A stretch of DNA of 41,037 nucleotides from assembly GCA_018920255.1 (NCBI GenBank), contig JAHLMR010000004.1:1-41037 (forward strand). The letters run 5' to 3'. This DNA is from Candidatus Aenigmatarchaeota archaeon (GTDB lineage Archaea > Aenigmatarchaeota > Aenigmatarchaeia > Aenigmatarchaeales > JAHLMR01). The notes under the pieces are model-generated. The model made no database searches, was not told where the DNA came from, and was given only the letters and a program-made list of their open reading frames with translations. The first letter of the stretch is position 1, and the number at the start of each line of letters is the position of its first letter. The position numbers and the translations under genes are program-made. Below are positions 1 through 8,785 of this stretch, one piece after another.

Positions 1-2
1 AT

Positions 3-335
3 GCTTTTTCAGATGCATTAGCTGTACATATATCACAAGAATCTGAAAATCAGCATACTACAAAGGAAATATGGGAATCAACTTTATTTACATTTTTATT
101 CAAATTTATTTTTGCATCAATATTTATTGTCCCTATAATATTGTTTGAGTTATCTTTAGCTGTAATAATTAGTATAATTTTAGGATTATCTTTAATTTGT
201 ATATTTAGCCTTAATATTGCAAAACAACAAAATAAAAACTATTTAAAAGTGGTTATAGAACATTTAACAATTGCAGTAATTGTTATAATTGCAACATATT
301 ATATTGGCTATTATATAAAAAATATATTTATTTAA
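3..335 (+). CDS. VIT1/CCC1-like metal transporter, C-terminal part (partial)
   Basis: The reading frame is open from the left edge of the window, so the true start lies outside. The visible 110 residues begin with AFSDALAVHISQESE, which resembles the SDALxxYxSEES-type segment of VIT1/CCC1 ferrous iron/manganese transporters, followed by KEIWESTLFTF and at least three hydrophobic segments (about residues 28-48, 50-72 and 88-105). Members of this family move Fe2+ or Mn2+ across membranes. An internal ATG at 141 exists but lacks a ribosome binding site, and similarity extends upstream of it, so I treat the gene as cut by the window. The family call comes from motif memory only. Confidence 0.6.
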   Translation, partial: AFSDALAVHISQESENQHTTKEIWESTLFTFLFKFIFASIFIVPIILFELSLAVIISIILGLSLICIFSLNIAKQQNKNYLKVVIEHLTIAVIVIIATYYIGYYIKNIFI

Positions 336-347
336 AAATATGTAATC

Positions 348-357
348 TTTAAATATA
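348..357 (+). promoter_or_regulatory. TATA box (BRE/TATA-like) upstream of psmB
   Basis: TTTAAATATA lies in the gap between the transporter stop and the proteasome gene. It is the only strong archaeal TATA-like element there, and implies a short 5' leader before the ATG at 413. Confidence 0.45.
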
Positions 358-412
358 TGTAAAATAAATAAAAAATTGAAAATAAATGAAATTAAATTCT
401 TGGGGTGTTTTT

Positions 413-1030
413 ATGGAGAATACGTTAAAAACAGGAACTACTACAGTTGGAATAATATATAAAGATGGTGTAGTAATTGGTGCAGAAAGTAAATCAACTT
501 TAGGATATATGGTTGATTCGAAAGTGGCAAAAAAAATATTTAAATTAGATGATCATATAGGGATAACTATTGCTGGTTCAGTTGGAGATGCTCAAAGTTT
601 AATAAGAATTTTAAGAGCACAATTTAAATTATATAAATTAGAAAGAGGTCCTATTACATTAAAAGCAGCAGCAACATTACTATCAAATATAATGCAAGGA
701 ACAAAATGGATGCCATATTTTAATCAACTTATTTTAGCTGGCTATGATAATGAAGGTCCACATATTTATTCATTCGATCCGCTAGGTGGTTTTGATACTA
801 ATGATAAATTTTATTCTACTGGTTCCGGTAGTCCATTTGCTTATGGTGTTTTAGAGGCAAATTTCAAAGAAAATATGAATATGGAAGAAGCAATTTCTCT
901 TGTAATAAAATCTATTAAATCTGCAATAGAAAGAGATATAGCATCTGGTGGAAAAGAAATTTCTATTGCAATAATTGATAAAAACGGATTTAAAGAACTT
1001 TCTTCAAATGAAATAAAAAAATATTTATGA
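413..1030 (+). CDS. psmB: 20S proteasome beta subunit
   Basis: Catalytic beta subunit of the archaeal 20S proteasome, an N-terminal nucleophile hydrolase of the cytoplasm. I place the start at 413 (MENTLKTG), because GGTG at 403-406 precedes it and because this yields the usual short propeptide; a longer frame begins at 386 without support. Cleavage after Gly8 would expose Thr9 (mature T1) in TTTVGI. Counting from T1, Glu17 and Lys33 are in their expected places, and GSGSPFAYGVLE matches the conserved Ser129 region. Length 205 aa is normal. The next gene, fttA, begins 28 nt downstream on the same strand. The alpha subunit is not in the window. Confidence 0.95.
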   Translation: MENTLKTGTTTVGIIYKDGVVIGAESKSTLGYMVDSKVAKKIFKLDDHIGITIAGSVGDAQSLIRILRAQFKLYKLERGPITLKAAATLLSNIMQGTKWMPYFNQLILAGYDNEGPHIYSFDPLGGFDTNDKFYSTGSGSPFAYGVLEANFKENMNMEEAISLVIKSIKSAIERDIASGGKEISIAIIDKNGFKELSSNEIKKYL

Positions 1031-1058
1031 AAAATTAGAAGAATTTTAGGGTATTTTA

Positions 1059-2939
1059 ATGGTAGAACAAAAAACAGTTGAATTATTCGAAAGAATAAAG
1101 CAAATGTTACCCTCAAACGCAGAAATAACAGATATAAGATTTGAAGCGTGTGAAATAATAATATACACAAAAAATAAAGAATTTTTTGTTGATCCAGGTG
1201 AAAAAATAAAGGAAATAGTTAATACAATAAAAAAACGTATTATTTTAAGACCTGATCCTTCTATAACAAAAGATCCAGAAACTGTTGAAAAAATAATAAA
1301 AGAAATAATACCACCTGAAGCTGGTTTAAAGGCAATTGATTTCGAACCCGAATTTAGCAAAGTTATAATAGAAGTTGAAAAACCAGGAGTTGCTATTGGA
1401 AAATCTGGAGAGATTCTAAAGGAAATTAAAAAACAAACATTTTGGGCACCATCTATAAAAAGAACTCCTTTAATTCCAAATGATATTATAAAAACATTAA
1501 GAGAGCTTATTCATGCTGAATCTAGTTTTAGAAAAGAATTTTTAGATAGTGTTGGAAGAAGAATACATAGTGGCTGGAAAGGAACCGATTGGGTAAGAAT
1601 AACAGCATTAGGAGCATGCAGAGAAGTTGGAAGGAGTGCTATACTAGTTCAAACACCAGAAAGTAATGTTTTGCTTGATTGTGGTATAAAACCTGGATCA
1701 AATGAGTTTCCATTATTAAATGCACCAGAATTAAATATTCAATCTCTCGATGCAATAGTTATAGGACATGCACATCTCGATCATGTTGGTGCATTACCAT
1801 TTCTTTATGAAAGAGGATATACTGGTCCAGTGTATATGACAGCACCTACAAGAGATATAATGGTAATGCTTTGTATGGATTATATAGATATTATGCAAAA
1901 AGAAGGAAAATCTGCTCCTTATACAACGAAAGGAATAAAAGAAGCAGTAAGACATTCAATAACTCTTGATTATGGAGAAGTTTCTGATATCACACCTGAT
2001 ATGAGATTAACTTTTGGGAATGCTGGACATATATTAGGTTCTTCTCTTATACATCTTCATATAGGAGAAGGACTTCATAATATTTTATATACTAGTGATT
2101 TTAAGTTTGACAGAACAGCATTATATGACCCAGCATCTACAGATTTTTCAAGAGTTGAAACTCTTATAACAGAAAGTACATATGGAGGTACAGAAGATAA
2201 ACAACCAAAAAGAGCTGAAGCAGAACAAATGTTAATAGATACTATAAATAAAATACTTGAAAAAAAAGGAAAAGTTCTTATACCTTCGTTTGCTGTAGAA
2301 AGAGCACAAGATATAATTGCTATACTTGGAAAACATAACTTAGAAGTACCTATTTATTTAGATGGTATGCTTTGGGATGCTACTGCAATTCATACAGCAT
2401 ATCCAGAGTTTTTAAGTAAGGAACTACAAAAAGCAATATTAACGCAAGGTGATAATCCTTTTATGAAACCAAATCTTAAAAGAGTTGGCTCTGTTGATGA
2501 AAGAAATGCTGTATTAGAAAGTAAAGAACCTTGTATAATATTAGCAACTTCAGGAATGCTTATTGGTGGACCTGTAATGAATTATCTTGCAGGAATTGCT
2601 GAAAATAAGAAAAATGCTCTTATTTTTGTAAGCTATCAAGCAGAAAACACATTGGGTAAAAAAATTCAAAAAGGTTGGAGAGAGGTTCCTGTCGTTGAAA
2701 ATGGAAAAACTATTCCTGTACCAATAAAATGTGAAGTTATAACAATTCCTGGTTTATCTGGACACAGTGATAGAACACAATTAATGAATTATGTTGGTCA
2801 TTTAAGACAGAAACCACAAAAAGTTATATGTGTTCATGGCGAGGAATCAAAATGTCTTGACCTTGCAAAATCTATTCATAAAACATATAAATGCGAAACA
2901 ATTGCACCAAAAGCTTTAGATGCAATTAGATTAGTATGA
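1059..2939 (+). CDS. KH-domain beta-CASP ribonuclease FttA/aCPSF1
   Basis: Archaeal homologue of CPSF73 that acts as the transcription termination factor/ribonuclease FttA (aCPSF1). Domain order: two N-terminal KH-like domains (about 1-145, including EKPGVAIGKSGE), a metallo-beta-lactamase core with the zinc motif HAHLDH (H237, H239, D241, H242), a beta-CASP insertion, and the C-terminal MBL motifs, including SGMLIGGP and LSGHSDR. Length 626 aa is close to the family norm of about 635. The start at 1059 follows GGGTATTT. It sits directly after psmB, probably in one transcript. The protein looks complete and catalytically intact. Confidence 0.95.
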   Translation: MVEQKTVELFERIKQMLPSNAEITDIRFEACEIIIYTKNKEFFVDPGEKIKEIVNTIKKRIILRPDPSITKDPETVEKIIKEIIPPEAGLKAIDFEPEFSKVIIEVEKPGVAIGKSGEILKEIKKQTFWAPSIKRTPLIPNDIIKTLRELIHAESSFRKEFLDSVGRRIHSGWKGTDWVRITALGACREVGRSAILVQTPESNVLLDCGIKPGSNEFPLLNAPELNIQSLDAIVIGHAHLDHVGALPFLYERGYTGPVYMTAPTRDIMVMLCMDYIDIMQKEGKSAPYTTKGIKEAVRHSITLDYGEVSDITPDMRLTFGNAGHILGSSLIHLHIGEGLHNILYTSDFKFDRTALYDPASTDFSRVETLITESTYGGTEDKQPKRAEAEQMLIDTINKILEKKGKVLIPSFAVERAQDIIAILGKHNLEVPIYLDGMLWDATAIHTAYPEFLSKELQKAILTQGDNPFMKPNLKRVGSVDERNAVLESKEPCIILATSGMLIGGPVMNYLAGIAENKKNALIFVSYQAENTLGKKIQKGWREVPVVENGKTIPVPIKCEVITIPGLSGHSDRTQLMNYVGHLRQKPQKVICVHGEESKCLDLAKSIHKTYKCETIAPKALDAIRLV

Positions 2940-2985
2940 ATATTTAAATAGTTTTTCTTTTTAAAAAATATAAAGGTTGATAACT

Positions 2986-3408
2986 ATGGTAAAATATGAA
3001 GAGATTAAAGAAATTTTAATGAGAACATTTAATGATTTAACTAATTATAAGATAGATTGTATTCCTGTTGGAAGCAATAGTATCGATGATAAAATTTATT
3101 GTTTAAGAATTTTTTATGAAAATTCAAAAGGAGATAAACCTGAACAATATTCAAAAAAAGTCCAAAAAATTGCTTCACAGATAGCAAAAATTAAAATAAG
3201 CGACGATAATAATAACGAGAATAATAAGATTTTTGAAAATCTTACACTTCCTGAATTTGAAATGCCTTCTGATGGTTGTGTAGGATTGTTCGAGTTTTCT
3301 TCAAAAATTTCATTAGATGACCTTAAAAAATACTTTGAAACAATAAAAAATCATTTAAATGATTATAAAAATAATAACTCTCAAAAGAAAAGTTTATTTG
3401 ATTTTTGA
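2986..3408 (+). CDS. Hypothetical protein with possible C-terminal PIP-like tail
   Basis: I do not recognise this 140-aa protein. The start at the ATG at 2986 is chosen because AAAGGTTGA precedes it; an in-frame TTG at 2977 lies inside that ribosome binding site. The protein is mixed alpha/beta by composition, with an Asn-rich stretch around residue 77 (DDNNNENNK) that looks like a linker. The last residues, SQKKSLFDF, resemble C-terminal PCNA-interacting tails of archaeal replication and repair proteins (SLFDF-type), although the canonical Gln is not at the ideal spacing. It is 46 nt downstream of fttA and upstream of the DHH-like gene. Confidence 0.55.
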   Translation: MVKYEEIKEILMRTFNDLTNYKIDCIPVGSNSIDDKIYCLRIFYENSKGDKPEQYSKKVQKIASQIAKIKISDDNNNENNKIFENLTLPEFEMPSDGCVGLFEFSSKISLDDLKKYFETIKNHLNDYKNNNSQKKSLFDF

Positions 3409-3441
3409 ATTTAAAAAATTCTTTTTAGATATTTTTCAATA

Positions 3442-3450
3442 TTTATAAAC
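3442..3450 (+). promoter_or_regulatory. TATA box of leaderless gene at 3475
   Basis: TTTATAAAC is centred about 29 nt before the ATG at 3475, and no ribosome binding site precedes that ATG. This suggests a leaderless mRNA. Confidence 0.5.
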
Positions 3451-3474
3451 TTATCTACTATAAAATAATTAATT

Positions 3475-4944
3475 ATGTATCTTTCACTAGAAGATTGTAT
3501 AAATAAAATTAATGAAGCTATATCCATTACTATTATAGGAAGAGATGATCCTTCTATTAATGCTGCGATGGATTTTTTTAATGCATTAAAAGAAAATAAA
3601 GAAATTAAATTTGAAGTTTCAGAAAGATCAAATATCTTAAATAGAGATATTTATAAAATTATTGAAAATAATAAAGATTTAGTTTTATTTCTTGGAATTT
3701 ATCCTCAATCATATAGTATATTTAAAAATTCTAATATGAAAAACATAATAAAATTTACAGATTCGATTGATGTAGGAAATGAAAAAAGCTACCTTGTAAA
3801 TAGAAATAATCTTCCTGCAATACCAGAAGAGTTTTCTCCAACAACATCGTTTGCAAATACTGCATATAAAATTATTAAAGAGTTAATACCATCTTATGAA
3901 CCTACTGATGAGATTGCAAAAAAAGCATTTATTGGGGACTATGATGATAATTTAAAATTAGAACCTACAAAATTTCAGAAAGAAATAGCAAAATATATAA
4001 AAAATTATGATGAAAAAAATGAAATTCCAAACTTTGATAGTGTGAGTATATTAAATTTTTATCCATTTTTCTTTTTAAAATTTATTGAAAAAGAAGATTT
4101 TAGAAAAAATATTAAAAGTATAGAAGGAAGAAAAAATATTGTAAATGAAATTTTAAGATATTGTAATTTAGATGAAAATATTTTAATAAAAGAACTTGAA
4201 AAACGCGGTTTACCACATGATATTATTTACTCTCCTAGAATAGATGGTTCTAATAAAATAGAAGTATTAAGAAAAATAGGATATAACAAAAAAATTAATA
4301 ATAATACTTCAAAAGAAATAATTAAAACTCATATTTCAGAATTTATTTCCGGAAAAATAAATTCAAAAATAATTAAAGGTAATCATCCTGTATCATGCGA
4401 TGAAAAAGAAATAGATTTAATATGTTTACAAACAGAAAAAAATATTAATTTAATGGGTTTTACAGAAATTTTAACCTTTCTTCCAAATGATTCGATTTTT
4501 ATCGTTTATAGAAATAATAATAATAACATTTATACTTCTTATGCAATTTTTTCAAAGTCAGATATTCATGCAGGATTATTATGCAGTTTAGGGTCAGTAA
4601 AGAAAAATAAAAACCTGAGAGGAAGAGGTAGTGGAGAAATAGATAAAGCACTTGGATATAGAAATTTAATAGAAGATTCTCCGGTAACATATGAATGGGT
4701 ATTGAAAAATTTTTTAAAAAAATCTTGTAGCTCAACATCATATGCTGATAAATCTACATATAAATCATTTTACGGACAACCTTCTGCTTTAGAAATCAAT
4801 CAAAAGGATGGCTCAATAAAATATAGTTTATTCTATTTACCATGGGAAGGAAATGTTATATTTGATTGTAATAAAGATGAATATGAAAATTTTTGTAAAA
4901 AATATGGATCAAAAGCTGAAATATTTAAAGTATTTTATGATTAA
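3475..4944 (+). CDS. Divergent DHH/RecJ-fold protein, catalytically degenerate (Cdc45-like candidate)
   Basis: A 489-aa protein. Several stretches line up in order with archaeal RecJ/GAN nucleases: ITIIGRDDPSINAAMDFF where the family has an H-D-A-D-G motif I; LVLFLGIYPQ where a conserved Asp is expected; FTDSID where DHH is expected; and SFANTAYKIIKELI...KKAFIGDYDD, as in the SGAGVAYLF...LAxxGxxGD segment. A glycine-rich LRGRGSGEIDKALGY near residue 385 sits where DHHA1 domains have their GGGH loop. The metal ligands appear largely lost, the situation of eukaryotic Cdc45 and some archaeal Cdc45/GAN partners. The assignment is inference from pattern, not from a search. The gene looks leaderless and ends in a TTAA shared with the convergent gene. 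Confidence 0.4.
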   Translation: MYLSLEDCINKINEAISITIIGRDDPSINAAMDFFNALKENKEIKFEVSERSNILNRDIYKIIENNKDLVLFLGIYPQSYSIFKNSNMKNIIKFTDSIDVGNEKSYLVNRNNLPAIPEEFSPTTSFANTAYKIIKELIPSYEPTDEIAKKAFIGDYDDNLKLEPTKFQKEIAKYIKNYDEKNEIPNFDSVSILNFYPFFFLKFIEKEDFRKNIKSIEGRKNIVNEILRYCNLDENILIKELEKRGLPHDIIYSPRIDGSNKIEVLRKIGYNKKINNNTSKEIIKTHISEFISGKINSKIIKGNHPVSCDEKEIDLICLQTEKNINLMGFTEILTFLPNDSIFIVYRNNNNNIYTSYAIFSKSDIHAGLLCSLGSVKKNKNLRGRGSGEIDKALGYRNLIEDSPVTYEWVLKNFLKKSCSSTSYADKSTYKSFYGQPSALEINQKDGSIKYSLFYLPWEGNVIFDCNKDEYENFCKKYGSKAEIFKVFYD

Positions 4945-6230
4945 ATTTCTTTTTCTTTTGTTGATATAATTTTTAATTTAATAACTTTTCTTAACTCTTC
5001 TGGTAAGTTTTTATAATTTTCTAAAATTCCTTTTTCTATATTTTCTAAAGAAGTTTGTGTTTCTATGCTAAATAATCCTTCTTCAATAATTTTCTTTTTT
5101 TGTTCTGTTATTTTATTGCTTGAAATATGTTCTATTATTTTAGAAAAATAACAACTATCATCATTTGAACCTATTGGGATTGAAAGTTTTGTTATATCAT
5201 TTTTTTCAATAATAACAATTGGTACTTCAATTGGTTTTAAGTTATTTATTTTTTCAGATAGATTTTTACCTATTTCATGCTTTTTATAAACATCATCAAT
5301 GTACTTTTTCATTTCACAGCATTTTTCAATCTGAGAAACTGTTTCGGTATAAGTATTAATTATATTTTCATTTTTCCCTTTATTAGATTCTAATGTTTTT
5401 ATTAGGTTCTGTTTTATAGATTCTGGCATGTCTGAAATAGCACCAAACAATAATCTATTTAGATATTCTAATTCTTCTTTAGCTGTTTTTGCTTCATTTT
5501 CTAATTTTTTAATTTCTTCATCATTTTTAGTTAATTTATTTATTTTTTCTAGATCTTCTTTTGACCTTATTTCTTGATATTTTTCACTAATTAATTTTAT
5601 TGGATCTTCTTTAGACATTTTTAATGCTTCAAATAAATATTCTGCAGAGCACCCCGGATCTGGAATGCTATTTTTTAAAGCTTCATCATATTTTTTTAAA
5701 TTTTGGCTTAAACCTTTAAGTTTTGTTTCTAAGAATTCTGGTAAATCCATTTTACTGTAATTATTTAATTGTGTTTTAAGATTTTGATTTTCATGCTGTA
5801 ATTTTTGATTTTCATTTTGCAATTTTTCATTTTCATCTTTATGAAACTTAATTTGATAATCTTTGTGTTCAATATCTTTTTGTATTTCATTAATCTCTTT
5901 TTCAAGTTTTTTTATTCTACTTTCATATGGTTTTAATATATTTTCATAATCTTTGTCATTTTTTTCACTGTTTTTTATTTCATTTTCTTTATAAGTGAAT
6001 TCTTTTATTTTAAAAGAAGTGTCTCCTAATCGTTTTTGAAAATCAGAAACTATTTTTTTAATATGCCCTTCAGATTCCTCTGGAACGTTTTCAATGATTA
6101 TTCTACATGAATCGCCATCAACTTTTACCTTTACATTATTATAAAAACTTCTTAATCCACCAGAAAGTTTTTTCCTTAAATCGTATATATTTGCTCCTTT
6201 TCCATCATATTCTAATTCATATGCTCCCAA
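4941..6230 (-). CDS. Large coiled-coil protein of unknown function
   Basis: About 429 aa. The N-terminal 85 residues look globular (beta-rich, with YDLRKKLSGGL and CRIIIENVPEE). Then comes a long charged heptad region (about 85-170, with KLQNENQKLQHENQNLKTQL) and a second helical section to about residue 310, ending in a predicted alpha/beta C-terminal piece. I do not recognise the family; Smc-like architecture without an ATPase head is visible. The start is uncertain: GTG 6239 or TTG 6230. I prefer TTG 6230 because AGGTG then sits 7 nt upstream. Its stop shares TTAA with the convergent DHH-like gene. It is transcribed divergently from eS1. Confidence 0.6.
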   Translation of the reverse strand: MGAYELEYDGKGANIYDLRKKLSGGLRSFYNNVKVKVDGDSCRIIIENVPEESEGHIKKIVSDFQKRLGDTSFKIKEFTYKENEIKNSEKNDKDYENILKPYESRIKKLEKEINEIQKDIEHKDYQIKFHKDENEKLQNENQKLQHENQNLKTQLNNYSKMDLPEFLETKLKGLSQNLKKYDEALKNSIPDPGCSAEYLFEALKMSKEDPIKLISEKYQEIRSKEDLEKINKLTKNDEEIKKLENEAKTAKEELEYLNRLLFGAISDMPESIKQNLIKTLESNKGKNENIINTYTETVSQIEKCCEMKKYIDDVYKKHEIGKNLSEKINNLKPIEVPIVIIEKNDITKLSIPIGSNDDSCYFSKIIEHISSNKITEQKKKIIEEGLFSIETQTSLENIEKGILENYKNLPEELRKVIKLKIISTKEKEI

Positions 6231-6348
6231 CGTCAACACCTAAAATTTTATTACAAAACAATAAGTATTTAAATTTTTAGACAAATAACAAAATCTTTAT
6301 AAAGTTTTATAAATATTGAAATTCTAATTAAATAATCGAGTGAAAATT

Positions 6349-6921
6349 ATGGCTGTACAAAAAACAAAACAATTTAAAAAAGAATGGATTAAAATAATTT
6401 CACCAGAAGTTTTTGGAAATGTTGAAATAGGAGAATCTCCAGTCATGGAGTTAGAAAATTGTATTGGAAGGGTTATTGAAACGAGTTTATATGAGCTAAC
6501 TGGAGATGCAAGTAAATATTATATTAATTTACTTTTTAAGATAAATAAAATAGAAGGTGCACATGCAAAAACAGTTTTTCATGGACATTATTGCACGAGT
6601 GATTTTATATCAAGAATTGTTCAACCCAGAACTTCAAGAGTTGATATTATATTACCTGTAAAATTTAAAGATGCTTCTTTGATATTAAAAATGATTGCAA
6701 TAACAAATAGAAGAGTTGGAAAAAGAATAGCAAGTGAAATAAGGAAAAAAGTTAGTGAAATAGTAAAAAATTATGCTGAACAAACAGATTTGAACACGTT
6801 CTTAAAAAGTTTTATTTCTGGTCAAATTCAAACACAAATAAGGCAAGAAGCCAATAAAATTTATCCACTAAGAATTTTTGAAATACATAAATCAGAAGTT
6901 CAAAGTTTAGAAAAGCTTTAA
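6349..6921 (+). CDS. rps3ae: Small ribosomal subunit protein eS1 (S3Ae)
   Basis: 190 aa beginning MAVQKTKQFKKEW. eS1 is a platform protein of the archaeal/eukaryotic small ribosomal subunit. Recognisable segments are GRVIETSLYELTGD, FKINKIEGAHAKTVFHGH, FISRIVQPRTSRVD and YPLRIFEIHKSEV. The start at 6349 is chosen over the in-frame GTG 6340, because GAGTGA around that GTG forms the ribosome binding site and MAV is the usual N-terminus. The SRP RNA gene follows by about 25 nt on the same strand. Length is normal. Confidence 0.93.
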   Translation: MAVQKTKQFKKEWIKIISPEVFGNVEIGESPVMELENCIGRVIETSLYELTGDASKYYINLLFKINKIEGAHAKTVFHGHYCTSDFISRIVQPRTSRVDIILPVKFKDASLILKMIAITNRRVGKRIASEIRKKVSEIVKNYAEQTDLNTFLKSFISGQIQTQIRQEANKIYPLRIFEIHKSEVQSLEKL

Positions 6922-6938
6922 AAGTTTAAATAATAAAT
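6917..6938 (+). promoter_or_regulatory. TATA-like promoter of SRP RNA
   Basis: TTTAAAAG overlapping the eS1 stop codon is centred about 27 nt before the 5' end of the SRP RNA. A second TTTAAATA lies just downstream of it. Confidence 0.4.
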
Positions 6939-6946
6939 TTCTTATT

Positions 6947-7232
6947 GGCAGGGTTAGGTGGAGAGCTCGCCCTTCTCTGGGTAGCAATATGCTACTTGCG
7001 CAAACGGGCGTTATGGCGCACCGAAATCTGAAAGCGGTACTTTAAGTCTAAAAGGTCTTAGTATTCGACTGAGAAGCTTCGTCCCATAGGATTGTATATA
7101 TAGCGAACCGCGTGAGGCGGGGAACCGAGCAACGCTAAACTATATATGCAATGCTTATGGGGTTACGGAGTGGAGAAGAATACTAAGGTAAACCTTTTAG
7201 GTTTAAAGTATCAATTTCAGATGCACCCTGCC
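6947..7232 (+). ncRNA. ffs: 7S signal recognition particle RNA
   Basis: A 286-nt GC-rich island in an AT-rich genome. The ends pair as GGCAGGGU (6947-6954) with ACCCUGCC (7225-7232), the terminal helix typical of archaeal SRP RNA. The SRP54-binding helix 8 is visible around 7103-7138: GCGAACCGCGUGAGGC followed by GGGGAACCGAGCA, matching the GUGAACC...GGAA..GGAGCA signature of domain S. The inner arms (CCUUUUAGGU... against AAGUCUAAAAGG, and AUUGUAUAUAUAG against CUAUAUAUGCAAU) give the long rod of helix 5/6-8. Alu-domain hairpins are at 6960-7025. A T7 run follows immediately. It forms the RNA scaffold of SRP for membrane targeting. Confidence 0.93.
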
Positions 7233-7233
7233 G

Positions 7234-7240
7234 TTTTTTT
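7234..7240 (+). terminator. Oligo-T terminator after SRP RNA
   Basis: Seven consecutive Ts directly after the terminal stem of the SRP RNA, the usual archaeal intrinsic termination signal. Confidence 0.6.
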
Positions 7241-7249
7241 AATGAAAAT

Positions 7250-7259
7250 TTTAAATATT
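7250..7259 (+). promoter_or_regulatory. TATA box of leaderless herA
   Basis: TTTAAATATT is centred about 26 nt before the herA ATG at 7280. No ribosome binding site is present, so a leaderless transcript is likely. Confidence 0.55.
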
Positions 7260-7279
7260 TAAAATAATTAAACCAAATT

Positions 7280-8785
7280 ATGCAAAATTATATAGGAACA
7301 GTTATTTCTACAGAAGATACACCAAATATTTATGAGTTTAAATTTATAATAACTTCAAATGTTAAAGCCGGGCAATATATTTCTGTTAATACAAATGAAG
7401 GTGAATATATAGGAAAAATAAAAAATATAATAAAAATAAGTCCTTATTTTCAAAATCCTGATGCTGTAAAAGAAATTGAAAAAACTGGTAGTTCTATTTC
7501 AGAAGTTTTTCCATCTGATAACTGGGAATATCTTATTGGAGATGTTGAAGTTATTGGTTTATTTAATAATGGTAATATATCTAAAGCATATTTTCCAGTA
7601 ACCCCTGGTGCAAAAGTATATATCGCAAAAAATTATATTCTTGAAAAAATTTTTGGTTTTGATTTAGAAAATGGTTTAAATCTTGGAAAAATAGAACATC
7701 ATAATTTAGATGTAAAAATAAATATGTCAAAGCTTCTTAAAAAACATCTTGCAGTTCTTGCTATGTCTGGGGCAGGTAAATCATATTTTACTTCTGTATT
7801 AATAGAAGAACTATTAGATAAAAAAGAAAACGAACAGCCTGCAATAATATTAATAGATCCTCATGGAGAATATTCTGGTTTTAATGATGATTTAAACTAT
7901 AGAAAAAAAGTAAATTTAATAAAGGGAAAAGATTTTAAAATTTCTGTACCTACATTGAACGCAGAATTTTTAATAGATTTAATGCCTGATCCATCTTCTG
8001 TACAAAAAAGAGAATTGAGAAGAATATTTTCAATTGTAAAAGAAAAATATAGAAATACTGCTTATAATTTAGATAAAATTATTGAAGAATTAAACAACGA
8101 TGAAGAAATTAAATCTGACACAAAAAATATTTTATTAAATTTTTTAGAAGATTTAAATGATACAGGAATTTTTGCTGAATTTGATAATCCATCACTTGAA
8201 AAAATTACAAGACAAGGACATCTTACAATTATCGATATTTCAGATATAACAGAATTAAGAGAAAAAAGAATAATAGTAGCCATCCTTGCAAAAAAATTAT
8301 TTCTTGCTAGAAGAGCAAATATAATTCCTCCTTTTCTTTTTATTGTTGAAGAAGCACATAATTTTGCTCCTCAACAAGTTAAGAAAGAAAATGCAATAAG
8401 TAAAAATATAATAGAAAAAATTGCAAGAGAGGGAAGAAAATTTTATGCTTGTTTATGTTTAATATCTCAAAGACCTGTACATTTAAGTACTACAGCAATA
8501 TCTCAATGTAATACTCATGTTTTATTAAGAATTACAAATCCTTATGATATACAGCATATTCAAGAGAGCTGTGAAGGTATAACTGGAGAATCTGTAAAAA
8601 TTTTACCTTCGCTTAAAGTTGGTGAAGCAATCGTTGTTGGGGAGGCTGTTAACTTTCCTATTCAATTAAAAGTTAGAGAAATGAAAAGTAAGTTTAGAAA
8701 AAGCGATGTTTCTCTTGAAGAAGCATGTAAAAAATTTGCTTGTGAAAAATTAAAATTTGAAGAAGATGCTAAAGCATTTTTTTAA
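7280..8785 (+). CDS. herA: HerA-type bipolar DNA translocase/helicase
   Basis: 501 aa. Order: N-terminal HAS-barrel (about 1-130), then a FtsK/HerA-type ATPase with Walker A AMSGAGKS (about 161-168), LIDPHGEYSGF, Walker B FLFIVEEAHNF (about 350-360), LISQRPVHLS and a C-terminal HAS-like closing segment. HerA forms hexamers and normally works with the nuclease NurA in DNA-end resection. NurA is not encoded beside it here, although herA-nurA pairs are frequent in archaea. Its TAA shares TTAA with the convergent pilin gene. Other HerA-like ATPases of unknown role share these motifs, so the exact subfamily is less certain than the fold. Confidence 0.85.
   Translation: MQNYIGTVISTEDTPNIYEFKFIITSNVKAGQYISVNTNEGEYIGKIKNIIKISPYFQNPDAVKEIEKTGSSISEVFPSDNWEYLIGDVEVIGLFNNGNISKAYFPVTPGAKVYIAKNYILEKIFGFDLENGLNLGKIEHHNLDVKINMSKLLKKHLAVLAMSGAGKSYFTSVLIEELLDKKENEQPAIILIDPHGEYSGFNDDLNYRKKVNLIKGKDFKISVPTLNAEFLIDLMPDPSSVQKRELRRIFSIVKEKYRNTAYNLDKIIEELNNDEEIKSDTKNILLNFLEDLNDTGIFAEFDNPSLEKITRQGHLTIIDISDITELREKRIIVAILAKKLFLARRANIIPPFLFIVEEAHNFAPQQVKKENAISKNIIEKIAREGRKFYACLCLISQRPVHLSTTAISQCNTHVLLRITNPYDIQHIQESCEGITGESVKILPSLKVGEAIVVGEAVNFPIQLKVREMKSKFRKSDVSLEEACKKFACEKLKFEEDAKAFF

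Noticed and set aside
841-1360. Minus-strand reading frames over psmB and fttA
   Set aside because: They are shadows of two well-identified genes and lack ribosome binding sites or recognisable content.
7280-8785. HerA-NurA resection operon
   Set aside because: No NurA-like nuclease is next to herA; the next gene is a convergent pilin.
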